Part shown: positions 1 to 5,734 of the stretch, piece by piece
How positions within the stretch are numbered: position 1 is the first letter of the stretch
Layout of the letters: the number at the start of each line of letters is the position of its first letter
DNA from: Clostridiaceae bacterium
GTDB taxonomy: Bacteria > Bacillota_A > Clostridia > Acetivibrionales > Acetivibrionaceae
Reading direction: 5' to 3'
DNA length: 5,734 bases
Assembly: GCA_012513545.1 (NCBI GenBank)
Contig: JAAZCB010001109.1
Span: 1-5,734 of the forward strand
Made by a program: the position numbers and the translations under genes
The notes under the pieces: generated by a model
Told to the model about the DNA's origin: nothing
The model's database searches: none
What the model saw: the letters and a program-made list of their open reading frames with translations, nothing else

Positions 1-578
1 AAATTAATTTGGATGCGCCTTTTAATTTTGATAGAAATTGGCGAAGAAACCTGAAAAAAGCACAAGATTTCGGATTGGTTTTCTCTGAATTGAAAGAGCT
101 TGATGATACAATGATTAGCATCATTGTTCAAATGTTTAAAGAAATGTCTGATCTAAAAAAATTGAAATACCAATTGGAACCGATATCATTGTCAGAATTA
201 TTAGCATCAAGAGACATGCGTACTTTCATAATAAAAAACGGAGAAGATAAACTTATTGCTGCACGGATTATTCATGAACATAATCGTTATCTCTCAGATG
301 TCTTTGCCGCAAATTCGAATGAAGCCCGTGAATGTGGAGCCACCTATTTTTTAATGGATAGTTTATTGAATTTATTGAAAAGAGAGAAAAAACTAAAATT
401 TGACTTTGGACGCATCCCCCCCAGTAATAATACCACAGATTCAGTATATCTATTTAAAAATGGCTCTGGCGGCAGAAAGGTGCAGTATAATGGCGAGTGG
501 GCATATTATATGAACGAATCTACAGAATATCTTATGTTCTTATACAGACAGTGGATTTTAAGGCAAAAGAGATATTAG
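1..578 (+). CDS. FemAB/GNAT-like acyltransferase, C-terminal part (5' truncated)
   Basis: The reading frame is already open at base 3 and ends at TAG 576-578, so the true start lies left of the window; the TTG at 9 is an internal Leu codon, not a start. About 191 residues remain. Counting from the codon at 9, the N-terminal D-R-N-W-R-R-N-L-K-K-A (8-18) is the basic W-R-x-N-L-K-[KR]-A stretch seen in GNAT/FemAB-like proteins of polysaccharide loci. The end has F-D-F-G-R-I at 131-136 and L-F-K-N-G-S-G-G at 148-155 followed by V-Q-Y-N-G-E-W, matching the usual 'FK.gfGG..v.Y.geW' ending. The family moves acyl or aminoacyl groups onto amines or hydroxyls of cell-envelope precursors; the substrate here cannot be read. 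The natural-looking end (Y-R-Q-W-I-L-R-Q-K-R-Y) argues against 3' truncation. A run of seven C (416-422) lies in the coding frame. Family assignment is fairly sure, substrate unknown. Confidence 0.75.
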   Translation, partial: INLDAPFNFDRNWRRNLKKAQDFGLVFSELKELDDTMISIIVQMFKEMSDLKKLKYQLEPISLSELLASRDMRTFIIKNGEDKLIAARIIHEHNRYLSDVFAANSNEARECGATYFLMDSLLNLLKREKKLKFDFGRIPPSNNTTDSVYLFKNGSGGRKVQYNGEWAYYMNESTEYLMFLYRQWILRQKRY

Positions 579-676
579 GTATTTCAGAACTAGCAGCGTT
601 TATTCAAATAGTCCTTAAATCATCATTAATAGAAAACATAAAAGACATGATATCATCATCAAGGCACCTTTTTTAA
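551..676 (+). pseudogene. Possible remnant of a lost gene's 5' end (41 codons)
   Basis: An open frame runs from GTG 551 to TAA 674-676, overlapping the end of the upstream acyltransferase by 28 bp, much like the 25 bp overlap seen later at 3245-3269. Its product begins M-D-F-K-A-K-E-I-L-G-I-S-E-L-A-A-F and reads like ordinary protein, with alternating charged and aliphatic residues. It stops in a run of six T (669-674). A one-base slip there would continue into a frame coding S-V-R-P-I-I-I-L-D-R-R-G-F before a stop at 729-731. This pattern suits the start of a gene that has since been broken. I recognise no family, and a chance ORF of this size in AT-rich DNA is quite possible. Confidence 0.2.
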
Positions 677-908
677 ATCCTGTAGCGTGCGTCCGATCAT
701 TATATTAGACCGAAGAGGTTTTTCTAGCTAAATGTTATTTTCATCCAAATTATTATGTGAACCATTATTATTGGGAATGTCCATGAATATTCCCCAGCTC
801 CCCTCTTCCCAGCATAACCGATTAACTTGGATAACACATTGTCCAACCAGCAAAGACCATCTTAGCAGTTGCAAAGAGAGCCAGCATTATTATGTAGAAG
901 TATTTTAA
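579..908. other. 330 bp gap between genes; no convincing gene, possible decayed gene and/or leader
   Basis: The other junctions in this window are 27 bp, a 25 bp overlap and about 22 bp, so this gap is exceptional. All three forward frames are broken by stops. Short open stretches exist: 551-676 (41 codons from GTG), a frame-0 stretch 651-731 and 732-908 (58 codons from ATG). No family signature is recognisable in any of them. I found no strong hairpin followed by a T-run, no tRNA-like fold and no confident promoter. A perfect 10 bp palindrome (ATGATATCAT, 647-656) and a 10 bp direct repeat (ATTATTATGT at 749-758 and 886-895) are within what AT-rich DNA produces by chance. It may hold the promoter of the downstream genes, or the remains of a lost gene. 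Confidence 0.5.
732..908 (+). CDS. Small ORF of unknown function, 58 aa (doubtful)
   Basis: ATG 732 to TAA 906-908 gives 58 residues, and the stop codon abuts the ATG of the following glycosyltransferase at 909 with no base between, as in translationally coupled pairs. The product is rich in Ser, Cys, His and Pro in its second half, has a short hydrophobic patch near the N-terminus (L-L-C-E-P-L-L-L-G-M), and matches nothing I know. There is an AG-rich stretch (GAAGAGG, 712-718), but its spacing of about 13 bases to the ATG is long. The alternatives are a chance ORF in the gap or the tail of a degraded gene. I include it mainly because of the exact stop/start abutment. Confidence 0.15.
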   Translation: MLFSSKLLCEPLLLGMSMNIPQLPSSQHNRLTWITHCPTSKDHLSSCKESQHYYVEVF

Positions 909-2036
909 ATGAAAAGTAAGGTATTAATACTTGGAAATCCAATGGATCATGAGGGGGGCATGGTGGAATTCAATAGAGGCCTTATAAATTCTATAAACCA
1001 ACAAGGTGGCGGGGTGGTCTTGCAACCCGTTGTGATTGGATCCAGGATGAGTTTATTCTATTATCCCGTTCTAAAGAAAATTTTGTATCCATTTTATTAT
1101 TGCTATGATGTGATAAGAATTACGATCAAACTTGTTGTCAATAAAAATATAAAGATTGTACAGCTTAATCCATCGCTTATCCCTATTCCAATTTTACGGG
1201 ATAGTATTGTTGGATTTATTGCTAAATGGGTGTTTAGGAAAAAGATCGTTTTAGTATTACATGGTTGGAAAGATTATTTCTACACTGAGATAGCAGACAG
1301 CAGAGTTTTTAAAAGGCTGCTCCTGGTGTTATTTAACAGAAGCGATATTATTTACGTCCTGGCAAATGAATTCAAAACAAAGTTGGTCACATTGGGCTTA
1401 AATGAGGAAAAGATCAAAATCACATCCACATTTTTCGTAAGGGAGACTATTCCAAATGTTTATTCCAACCATGAGGATAATCACGTGATTAGGTTCATTT
1501 TCTTAGGTAGGATTTCAAAACTAAAAGGCATTGATGAACTTGTGACAGCAATAAAAGAATATAATAAGCTCTATAGCAATTTTAGTTGCATTTTAATTGG
1601 TCATGAGGACAAACCTGGAGTGTTTGAAGGATATAAAAAAATGGTACAAGATAATGGCCTGAGTGAAAAGGTGTTGTTTGCCGGTCGAATTTTAGGTCCG
1701 AAAAAATTTGAAATGCTTTCCCAGGCTGATATTTTCATTTTTCCATCACATACAGAAGGATGCCCGACATCAGTTATAGAAGCATTAGCCTCCGGGTTAT
1801 TCGTTATTTCAACAAAAGTTGGTGCCATTAACGAGATAATAAATGAAACAAATGGTATAAAAGTCAATCCGGGTAATTCCACTGAGCTAGTACATGCCAT
1901 GTATGAGGCGACTGAAAAAATAGGCACAATCAGATCATTACGCAGAACGATTTCTGCTGACGCGCATAAGAAATACGAGGTTGGGATTATCGCAAATGAG
2001 TTCCTCAAGACATATGCGGAACTGATTAATAATTGA
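909..2036 (+). CDS. Glycosyltransferase, GT4 type (GT-B fold)
   Basis: This 375-residue protein has the usual length of a retaining GT4 glycosyltransferase. The N-terminal Rossmann-like half starts with V-L-I-L-G-N-P (5-11) and a Gly-rich G-G-M-V-E-F-N (16-22), the loop in which these enzymes bind donor and acceptor. L-H-G-W (117-120) ends a central strand of this domain. The C-terminal half has F-L-G-R-I-S-K-L-K-G (198-207), with the R and K that normally contact the donor phosphates, and the E-x7-E signature E283...E291 in H-T-E-G-C-P-T-S-V-I-E-A-L. It should act at the cytoplasmic face of the inner membrane, adding a sugar from a nucleotide-sugar to a lipid-linked glycan; which sugar is not readable. 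The ATG at 909 places the first beta strand correctly. There is no Shine-Dalgarno sequence. It is followed after 27 bp by another glycosyltransferase, probably on the same transcript. Confidence 0.93.
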   Translation: MKSKVLILGNPMDHEGGMVEFNRGLINSINQQGGGVVLQPVVIGSRMSLFYYPVLKKILYPFYYCYDVIRITIKLVVNKNIKIVQLNPSLIPIPILRDSIVGFIAKWVFRKKIVLVLHGWKDYFYTEIADSRVFKRLLLVLFNRSDIIYVLANEFKTKLVTLGLNEEKIKITSTFFVRETIPNVYSNHEDNHVIRFIFLGRISKLKGIDELVTAIKEYNKLYSNFSCILIGHEDKPGVFEGYKKMVQDNGLSEKVLFAGRILGPKKFEMLSQADIFIFPSHTEGCPTSVIEALASGLFVISTKVGAINEIINETNGIKVNPGNSTELVHAMYEATEKIGTIRSLRRTISADAHKKYEVGIIANEFLKTYAELINN

Positions 2037-2063
2037 CCTTAAAAAACAGAAACATAAAAGACA

Positions 2064-3269
2064 GTGCATAACAAAAAATTCTTACTAATTGGGCCTACAG
2101 AATCAGTCCTGACTAAGAGGGGTAACCGTTTCCCGGATTTCGCAAACTTTTTACACAAAAATGGGGCGCAGATTGAGTATTACACAACTGACTTTTATCA
2201 TGCTGAAAAAAGAAGATTTACAATTAAGGAAATTTTTGAAGCGAAAACCATATGTCCTTATAAACTAATTGTATGGCATGTCTTAGGATATAGTGGCAAT
2301 ATATCAATTAGAAGGTTAATATCTAATTTTCTATTCTCATCAATATTGTTTATTAGATTGATATCTAGAGTCAAAAAGGCGGACTCAATAATAATCCCTT
2401 CACGGCCAGTAGAATTGATATTTTTTGTCTCATTAATTAAGCTAATAAAGGGTAGTAAAATATATTTGGATATTCAAGACATCTGGCCTGATGCATTGCA
2501 GATAAATCACAAGTTTAGAAAAAAAGTGTTTACTTACTATTGTAATATTTTTCTTCGGAATTCTTTAAAACGCTATACTTATACTTTTCATACAGCTCCA
2601 TCATTTGTCAATTGGTTGCGCCGTTACTCAAAAAACACTCCATCCGTCTTCCTCCCTCTTGGTTGGGATACTAGTCGCTGGGAAGATAAACTAACGGGTG
2701 TAGTTCCCCAAACAGAGATGAATAAAAATGAATTCAATCTGGTTGTTGTAGCTCAATTGCAACATCAAATAGATATTATGCCTGTATTAGATTTCCTGAG
2801 AACCAACTCAAACTATAGTTTAACAATAATAGGAGAAGATGGAAACGGAGAAAGATATGGAGATGTGACTGCATTCATAAAGCATAATGAGATTAGAAAT
2901 GTCAAATTTGTGGGTGTTGTAGCCAGGGAAAAAATGTCAGATCATCTAAGAGATAAAGACATTGGCTTGCTTCCAATGATAACGACTTCAATTCCCAATA
3001 AAATTTTTGATTACCTGGGCGCAAAATTACCCATCGTAGTATTAGGTAAAAATGATAGCTCTGATTTCGTAGATAAATATGATATTGGCTGGTCCTGCAA
3101 TTATAACTCTGAAAGTTTTGAATCCTTAATGAAAAGTATTAGTTGGGGTAATCTAGTCAATAAGAAAGCTAATGTTGAAAAAGTAAGAATGCATTTTTGC
3201 AGAGACAATCTGCATGAGGAATTCTTCAAAATCGTTACAGCAAAATGCAACAACTTACACAAAAGTTAA
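2064..3269 (+). CDS. Glycosyltransferase, GT4/WbuB-like
   Basis: This protein has 401 residues. The GTG at 2064 is the only plausible start: an in-frame TAA sits at 2055-2057, and the product begins M-H-N-K-K-F-L-L-I-G-P, the expected first beta strand. D-I-Q-D-I-W-P-D-A-L (136-145) resembles the D-x-W-P-[ED]-[SA]-L motif of WbuB/WcaI-like GT4 enzymes. The C-terminal donor-binding half carries I-P-N-K-I-F-D-Y-L-G-A-K-L-P (310-323), the usual 'P.K.[FL].Y.a...P' segment. The E-x7-E pair is degenerate here (T308 and D316), so donor binding may differ from that of the preceding gene's product. Hydrophobic, basic-flanked stretches at about 86-100 and 117-129 suggest peripheral membrane attachment. 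Its last eight codons and stop overlap the next gene by 25 bp in another frame, implying co-translation. Composition is very AT-rich, unlike the gene that follows. The sugar specificity is unknown. Confidence 0.88.
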   Translation: MHNKKFLLIGPTESVLTKRGNRFPDFANFLHKNGAQIEYYTTDFYHAEKRRFTIKEIFEAKTICPYKLIVWHVLGYSGNISIRRLISNFLFSSILFIRLISRVKKADSIIIPSRPVELIFFVSLIKLIKGSKIYLDIQDIWPDALQINHKFRKKVFTYYCNIFLRNSLKRYTYTFHTAPSFVNWLRRYSKNTPSVFLPLGWDTSRWEDKLTGVVPQTEMNKNEFNLVVVAQLQHQIDIMPVLDFLRTNSNYSLTIIGEDGNGERYGDVTAFIKHNEIRNVKFVGVVAREKMSDHLRDKDIGLLPMITTSIPNKIFDYLGAKLPIVVLGKNDSSDFVDKYDIGWSCNYNSESFESLMKSISWGNLVNKKANVEKVRMHFCRDNLHEEFFKIVTAKCNNLHKS

Positions 3270-5380
3270 GCAATGGTGAATTAGCCGTACAGGATTTGCC
3301 AGATCCTGTAATGGGTGAAGGGATGCTTTTAATTAAGAATTACTTTTCTCTTATCAGTGCAGGCACTGAAGGGAGTACTGCACAAACTGCACGTAAAACA
3401 TTGATTGGCAAAGCGAGACAAAAACCTCAACAAATCCAGCAGGTCATGAGTGTTATTTCACAACAGGGACCGGTTCAGGCTTATCGTGCTGTTGCAAAAA
3501 AACTTGAAGCATATTCGCCTCTCGGTTATTCATCCGCAGGTGAAGTGATCTGTGTGGGAGATAATGTAACCGAGTTTAAAGTTGGAGATTATGTTGCCTG
3601 CGCGGGAGTCGGTTATGCAAATCATGCAGAAATTGTAGCTGTGCCGGTAAACCTTTGTGTGAAACTTGATAATAAAGCAGACCTGAAAAAAGCTGCATAC
3701 AATACTCTTGGCGCCATCGCCATGCAATCGGTACGCCAGGCAGATCTGCGCCTGGGCGAGAGCTGTGCAGTGATAGGACTGGGACTCCTTGGCCAGCTTA
3801 CATGCCTAATCCTTAAAGCCTCAGGGGTAAGAGTAGTTGGCATTGATGTCAATGGTGCGGCTGTTGAAACCGCATCAGTTCACTGCGCTGACTTAGCCAT
3901 TCTCAGAAACTCCCCGGGAATGGAAGACAGAATTGCAGACTTTACAAGCGGACTGGGTGTTGATGCAGTTATCATTGCTGCAGCAACTGACAGCACTGAC
4001 CCGATCAATTTTGCCGGCGCCATTGCCAGGAAAAAGGGGAAGATTGTAATCCTTGGTGCGGTGCCGCCATCGTTTGACCGAGACCCCTACTGGTATCGAA
4101 AGGAACTTGAACTTAAGATGTCGTGCTCATACGGCCCCGGAAGATACGATCTCAATTATGAAGAGAAGGGCATTGATTACCCTCCTGCCTATGTCCGCTG
4201 GACAGAAAAACGAAATATGGAAGCCTTCCAGCAACTCCTTGCTGACGGGAAAATTGATATTGACTATCTGACAACTCATGAGTTCGATCTTGTCGATGCT
4301 CCCAAAGCATACGACATGATAGTCAATAAGACAGAACCGTATCTGGGCATTATTATAAGATATGATACGAACAAGCCTGTTGAAAAGGATAAGAAGATCA
4401 TTGTATCTCAACCGGCACCTGAAAAAGAAATAAATATTGCTTTCATAGGAGCAGGCAGCTATGCACAGGGAAACCTTCTTCCAAACCTGCCTAAGTGGAA
4501 TAATATCACCCGCAAGGGTGTCCTGACAAATACCGGAACAACATCCAAAAGGGTTGCTGAAAGATTCCATTTTGAATACTGTACCTCTAACGAGGATGAC
4601 ATCATTAAATCAGAATCTGCAAATACTATCTTCATTGCTACACGGCACGATTCTCATGCAGAGTACGTGATTAAGTCTCTTTCAGCAGGGAAGCATGTCT
4701 TTGTTGAAAAGCCTCTCTGTCTGACAAGAGAAGAACTCGATAGGATTACGGAGATAAAAGCGGCCACACCAGGTAAACAGCTCTGCGTCGGTTTTAACCG
4801 CAGGTTCAGTCCATTGTCTGTCTTTCTCAGGAAGCACATCGTTACCGGTTCCATGACCATGGTATACCGCGTGAACGCAGGCAAAATTCCCGCTGACACA
4901 TGGATACAGGATATGGAACTCGGAGGTGGGAGGATCATCGGAGAAGCATGTCATTTCATCGACTACCTGACATGGTTGAACGGAAGCCTGCCGGTGAGTG
5001 TCTATGCTACTGCCCTACCGGACCCGGAAGCCAGGAATGATACAGTCAACATCAACCTCACATTTGAAAACGGCTCCACGGGAGTTATTGCTTATTACGC
5101 CAATGGCCCGAAATCGATGCCTAAGGAATATATTGAAGTGTTCAGGTCAGGCGCCTCCGGCGTTATAGATAACTTCAAAAAGGCTGCATTCTACGGCAGG
5201 AAGAAAATGAAGAAGTCGCTCTTAAACCAGGATAAAGGCCAGAAACAGATGGTTGAAGGATTCCTGCAGAGCATTCATGAAGGGAAAGCTCTTATCACAT
5301 TTGAAGAGATAGCTGCGGTCACAAAGGCATCTTTTGCAGTACTTGAGTCGATCAGAACTGGCTTTCCAGTGAAGGTATAA
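3245..5380 (+). CDS. Bi-domain oxidoreductase: zinc-less MDR dehydrogenase fused to Gfo/Idh/MocA domain
   Basis: A single 711-residue chain holds two oxidoreductase modules. Residues 1-375 are medium-chain (alcohol) dehydrogenase-like. S-A-G-T-E-G-S-T (38-45) stands where zinc enzymes have a catalytic Cys. An inserted helical segment follows (about 46-90), then P-L-G-Y-S-S-A-G-E-V (92-101) replaces the G-H-E motif, so catalytic zinc is unlikely. The nucleotide loop is G-L-G-L-L-G (178-183), with D201 after the second strand favouring NAD. Residues 395-711 are Gfo/Idh/MocA-like: I-G-A-G-S-Y-A (401-407), the E-K-P motif (488-490) with its catalytic Lys, and G-E-A-C-H-F-I-D (566-573). The family is found in polysaccharide loci across several phyla, and its reaction is unproven; two coupled redox steps on one sugar is a reasonable guess. 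The ATG at 3245 gives the family's usual M-x-Q-L-T-Q-x-L beginning. There is no Shine-Dalgarno sequence, and it overlaps the upstream glycosyltransferase gene. Confidence 0.93.
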   Translation: MQQLTQKLSNGELAVQDLPDPVMGEGMLLIKNYFSLISAGTEGSTAQTARKTLIGKARQKPQQIQQVMSVISQQGPVQAYRAVAKKLEAYSPLGYSSAGEVICVGDNVTEFKVGDYVACAGVGYANHAEIVAVPVNLCVKLDNKADLKKAAYNTLGAIAMQSVRQADLRLGESCAVIGLGLLGQLTCLILKASGVRVVGIDVNGAAVETASVHCADLAILRNSPGMEDRIADFTSGLGVDAVIIAAATDSTDPINFAGAIARKKGKIVILGAVPPSFDRDPYWYRKELELKMSCSYGPGRYDLNYEEKGIDYPPAYVRWTEKRNMEAFQQLLADGKIDIDYLTTHEFDLVDAPKAYDMIVNKTEPYLGIIIRYDTNKPVEKDKKIIVSQPAPEKEINIAFIGAGSYAQGNLLPNLPKWNNITRKGVLTNTGTTSKRVAERFHFEYCTSNEDDIIKSESANTIFIATRHDSHAEYVIKSLSAGKHVFVEKPLCLTREELDRITEIKAATPGKQLCVGFNRRFSPLSVFLRKHIVTGSMTMVYRVNAGKIPADTWIQDMELGGGRIIGEACHFIDYLTWLNGSLPVSVYATALPDPEARNDTVNINLTFENGSTGVIAYYANGPKSMPKEYIEVFRSGASGVIDNFKKAAFYGRKKMKKSLLNQDKGQKQMVEGFLQSIHEGKALITFEEIAAVTKASFAVLESIRTGFPVKV

Positions 5381-5402
5381 ACTACACCATTTTCTAACAA
5401 CC

Positions 5403-5734
5403 TTGACAAGGGATAGAACCGGCATTAAAGCTGCTGAAGACTCTTTCGGCCTGCTTGAGAAGTATTGCCGATTAGAAGAGTATAAGGGCTGGGATCCATA
5501 TGACGGACTCAATTCAAAAGTCTTCAAAGGTCTGCCTTTTCTGATGAAAAGTGACATAGCCAGGCTTGCATGGATTCAGCTGTTTAAAAGAAGCCCGGTC
5601 AATCTCCGGAGGTTATGCTTTGTTCCTAAAGGGCATAATCCTAAGGGTAACGCTTTATTGATTTCGGGTTACTGTAATCTCTTCAGACGCCAGGCTCTCA
5701 CAGGTAAAAATCAATCGGGATCCGGGCAGGAGCT
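5403..5734 (+). CDS. W-D-P-Y-D-G-L-N-S motif protein of polysaccharide loci, N-terminal part (3' truncated)
   Basis: A frame open from 5373 to the right edge encodes at least 110 residues from TTG 5403 and leaves the window mid-codon. No ATG or GTG exists in this frame between the stop at 5370-5372 and the conserved region, so TTG 5403 is the best start; it lies 22 bp past the previous gene and has no Shine-Dalgarno sequence. W-D-P-Y-D-G-L-N-S (30-38) and H-N-P-K-G-N-A-L-L-I-S-G-Y (78-90) resemble a family of large, mostly alpha-helical proteins found beside bi-domain oxidoreductases and heparinase II/III-like genes. From memory, members carry names such as VpsJ-like polysaccharide biosynthesis protein, six-hairpin-glycosidase-like protein, or (wrongly) delta-aminolevulinic acid dehydratase. 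Their biochemical role is not established; the barrel-like fold suggests binding or processing of a glycan. The frame is confident, the family probable, the function unknown. Confidence 0.72.
   Translation, partial: MTRDRTGIKAAEDSFGLLEKYCRLEEYKGWDPYDGLNSKVFKGLPFLMKSDIARLAWIQLFKRSPVNLRRLCFVPKGHNPKGNALLISGYCNLFRRQALTGKNQSGSGQE

Noticed and set aside
9..11. TTG at position 9 as the start of the first gene
   Set aside because: The frame is open to the left edge and the protein begins in the middle of a conserved region; this is a truncated gene, not a short one.
647..656. Perfect palindrome ATGATATCAT as a possible operator
   Set aside because: Only 10 bp, AT-rich, in the region of a possible open frame, with no second copy nearby; not enough to call a regulator site.
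749..895. Direct repeat ATTATTATGT at 749-758 and 886-895 as a possible insertion scar
   Set aside because: Low-complexity 10-mers; the 127 bp between them have no terminal inverted repeats or transposase remains, so an insertion-element origin is unsupported.
869..896. Sigma70-like hexamers TTGCAA (869-874) and TATGTA (891-896), 16 bp apart
   Set aside because: Matches to both hexamers are partial, such pairs are common by chance in AT-rich DNA, and the suspected Bacteroidota host uses a different promoter consensus, for which I saw no good match in the gap.
1601..2008. 135-codon ORF on the - strand
   Set aside because: It lies entirely inside the glycosyltransferase gene, antisense to its conserved C-terminal half including the E-x7-E region; no family signature, best explained as a shadow.
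4127..4570. 147-codon ORF on the - strand
   Set aside because: Antisense to the linker and second cofactor-binding loop of the bi-domain gene, which is strongly conserved in the + frame; the product has no recognisable domain.
5222..5557. 111-codon ORF on the - strand spanning the end of the bi-domain gene and the start of the next
   Set aside because: The + strand carries conserved protein motifs on both sides (the Gfo/Idh/MocA C-terminus and W-D-P-Y-D-G-L-N-S); the - product is Ser/Lys/Arg-rich and unrecognisable.

Overview
The window is a 5.7 kb slice of a surface-polysaccharide (capsule, exopolysaccharide or O-antigen type) biosynthesis locus. All genes lie on the + strand. Five protein-coding genes are supported; the first is cut by the left edge and the last by the right edge. 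The host looks bacterial. No gene has a clear Shine-Dalgarno sequence, the DNA is AT-rich, and the gene content is typical of Bacteroidota polysaccharide loci. I lean towards Bacteroidota, but this is an inference: the same gene families occur in Deltaproteobacteria-like groups and some archaea.

Layout: (1) 1-578 is the C-terminal part of a FemAB/GNAT-like acyltransferase. (2) 579-908 is a 330 bp gap with no convincing gene, only short ORFs that may be remnants. (3) 909-2036 is a GT4-type glycosyltransferase. (4) 2064-3269 is a second, WbuB-like GT4-type glycosyltransferase with a GTG start. (5) 3245-5380 is a bi-domain oxidoreductase, a medium-chain dehydrogenase-like half fused to a Gfo/Idh/MocA half, overlapping the previous gene by 25 bp. 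(6) 5403-5734 is the start of a protein carrying a W-D-P-Y-D-G-L-N-S motif; its only usable start is TTG.

How the genes fit together (inference): the two glycosyltransferases would add successive sugars to a lipid-linked repeat unit at the inner membrane. The FemAB/GNAT-like protein probably acylates or aminoacylates a sugar or amine. The bi-domain oxidoreductase and the W-D-P-Y-D-G-L-N-S protein look like a co-conserved module that modifies sugars by redox chemistry or acts on the polymer.

Base composition changes along the window. The glycosyltransferases are strongly AT-rich, while most of the bi-domain gene and the last gene are near or above 45-50% G+C. That suggests a variable, exchangeable glycosyltransferase segment abutting a more stable module, with a junction close to the start of the bi-domain gene. 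I saw no RNA gene, CRISPR array, insertion sequence or integrase.
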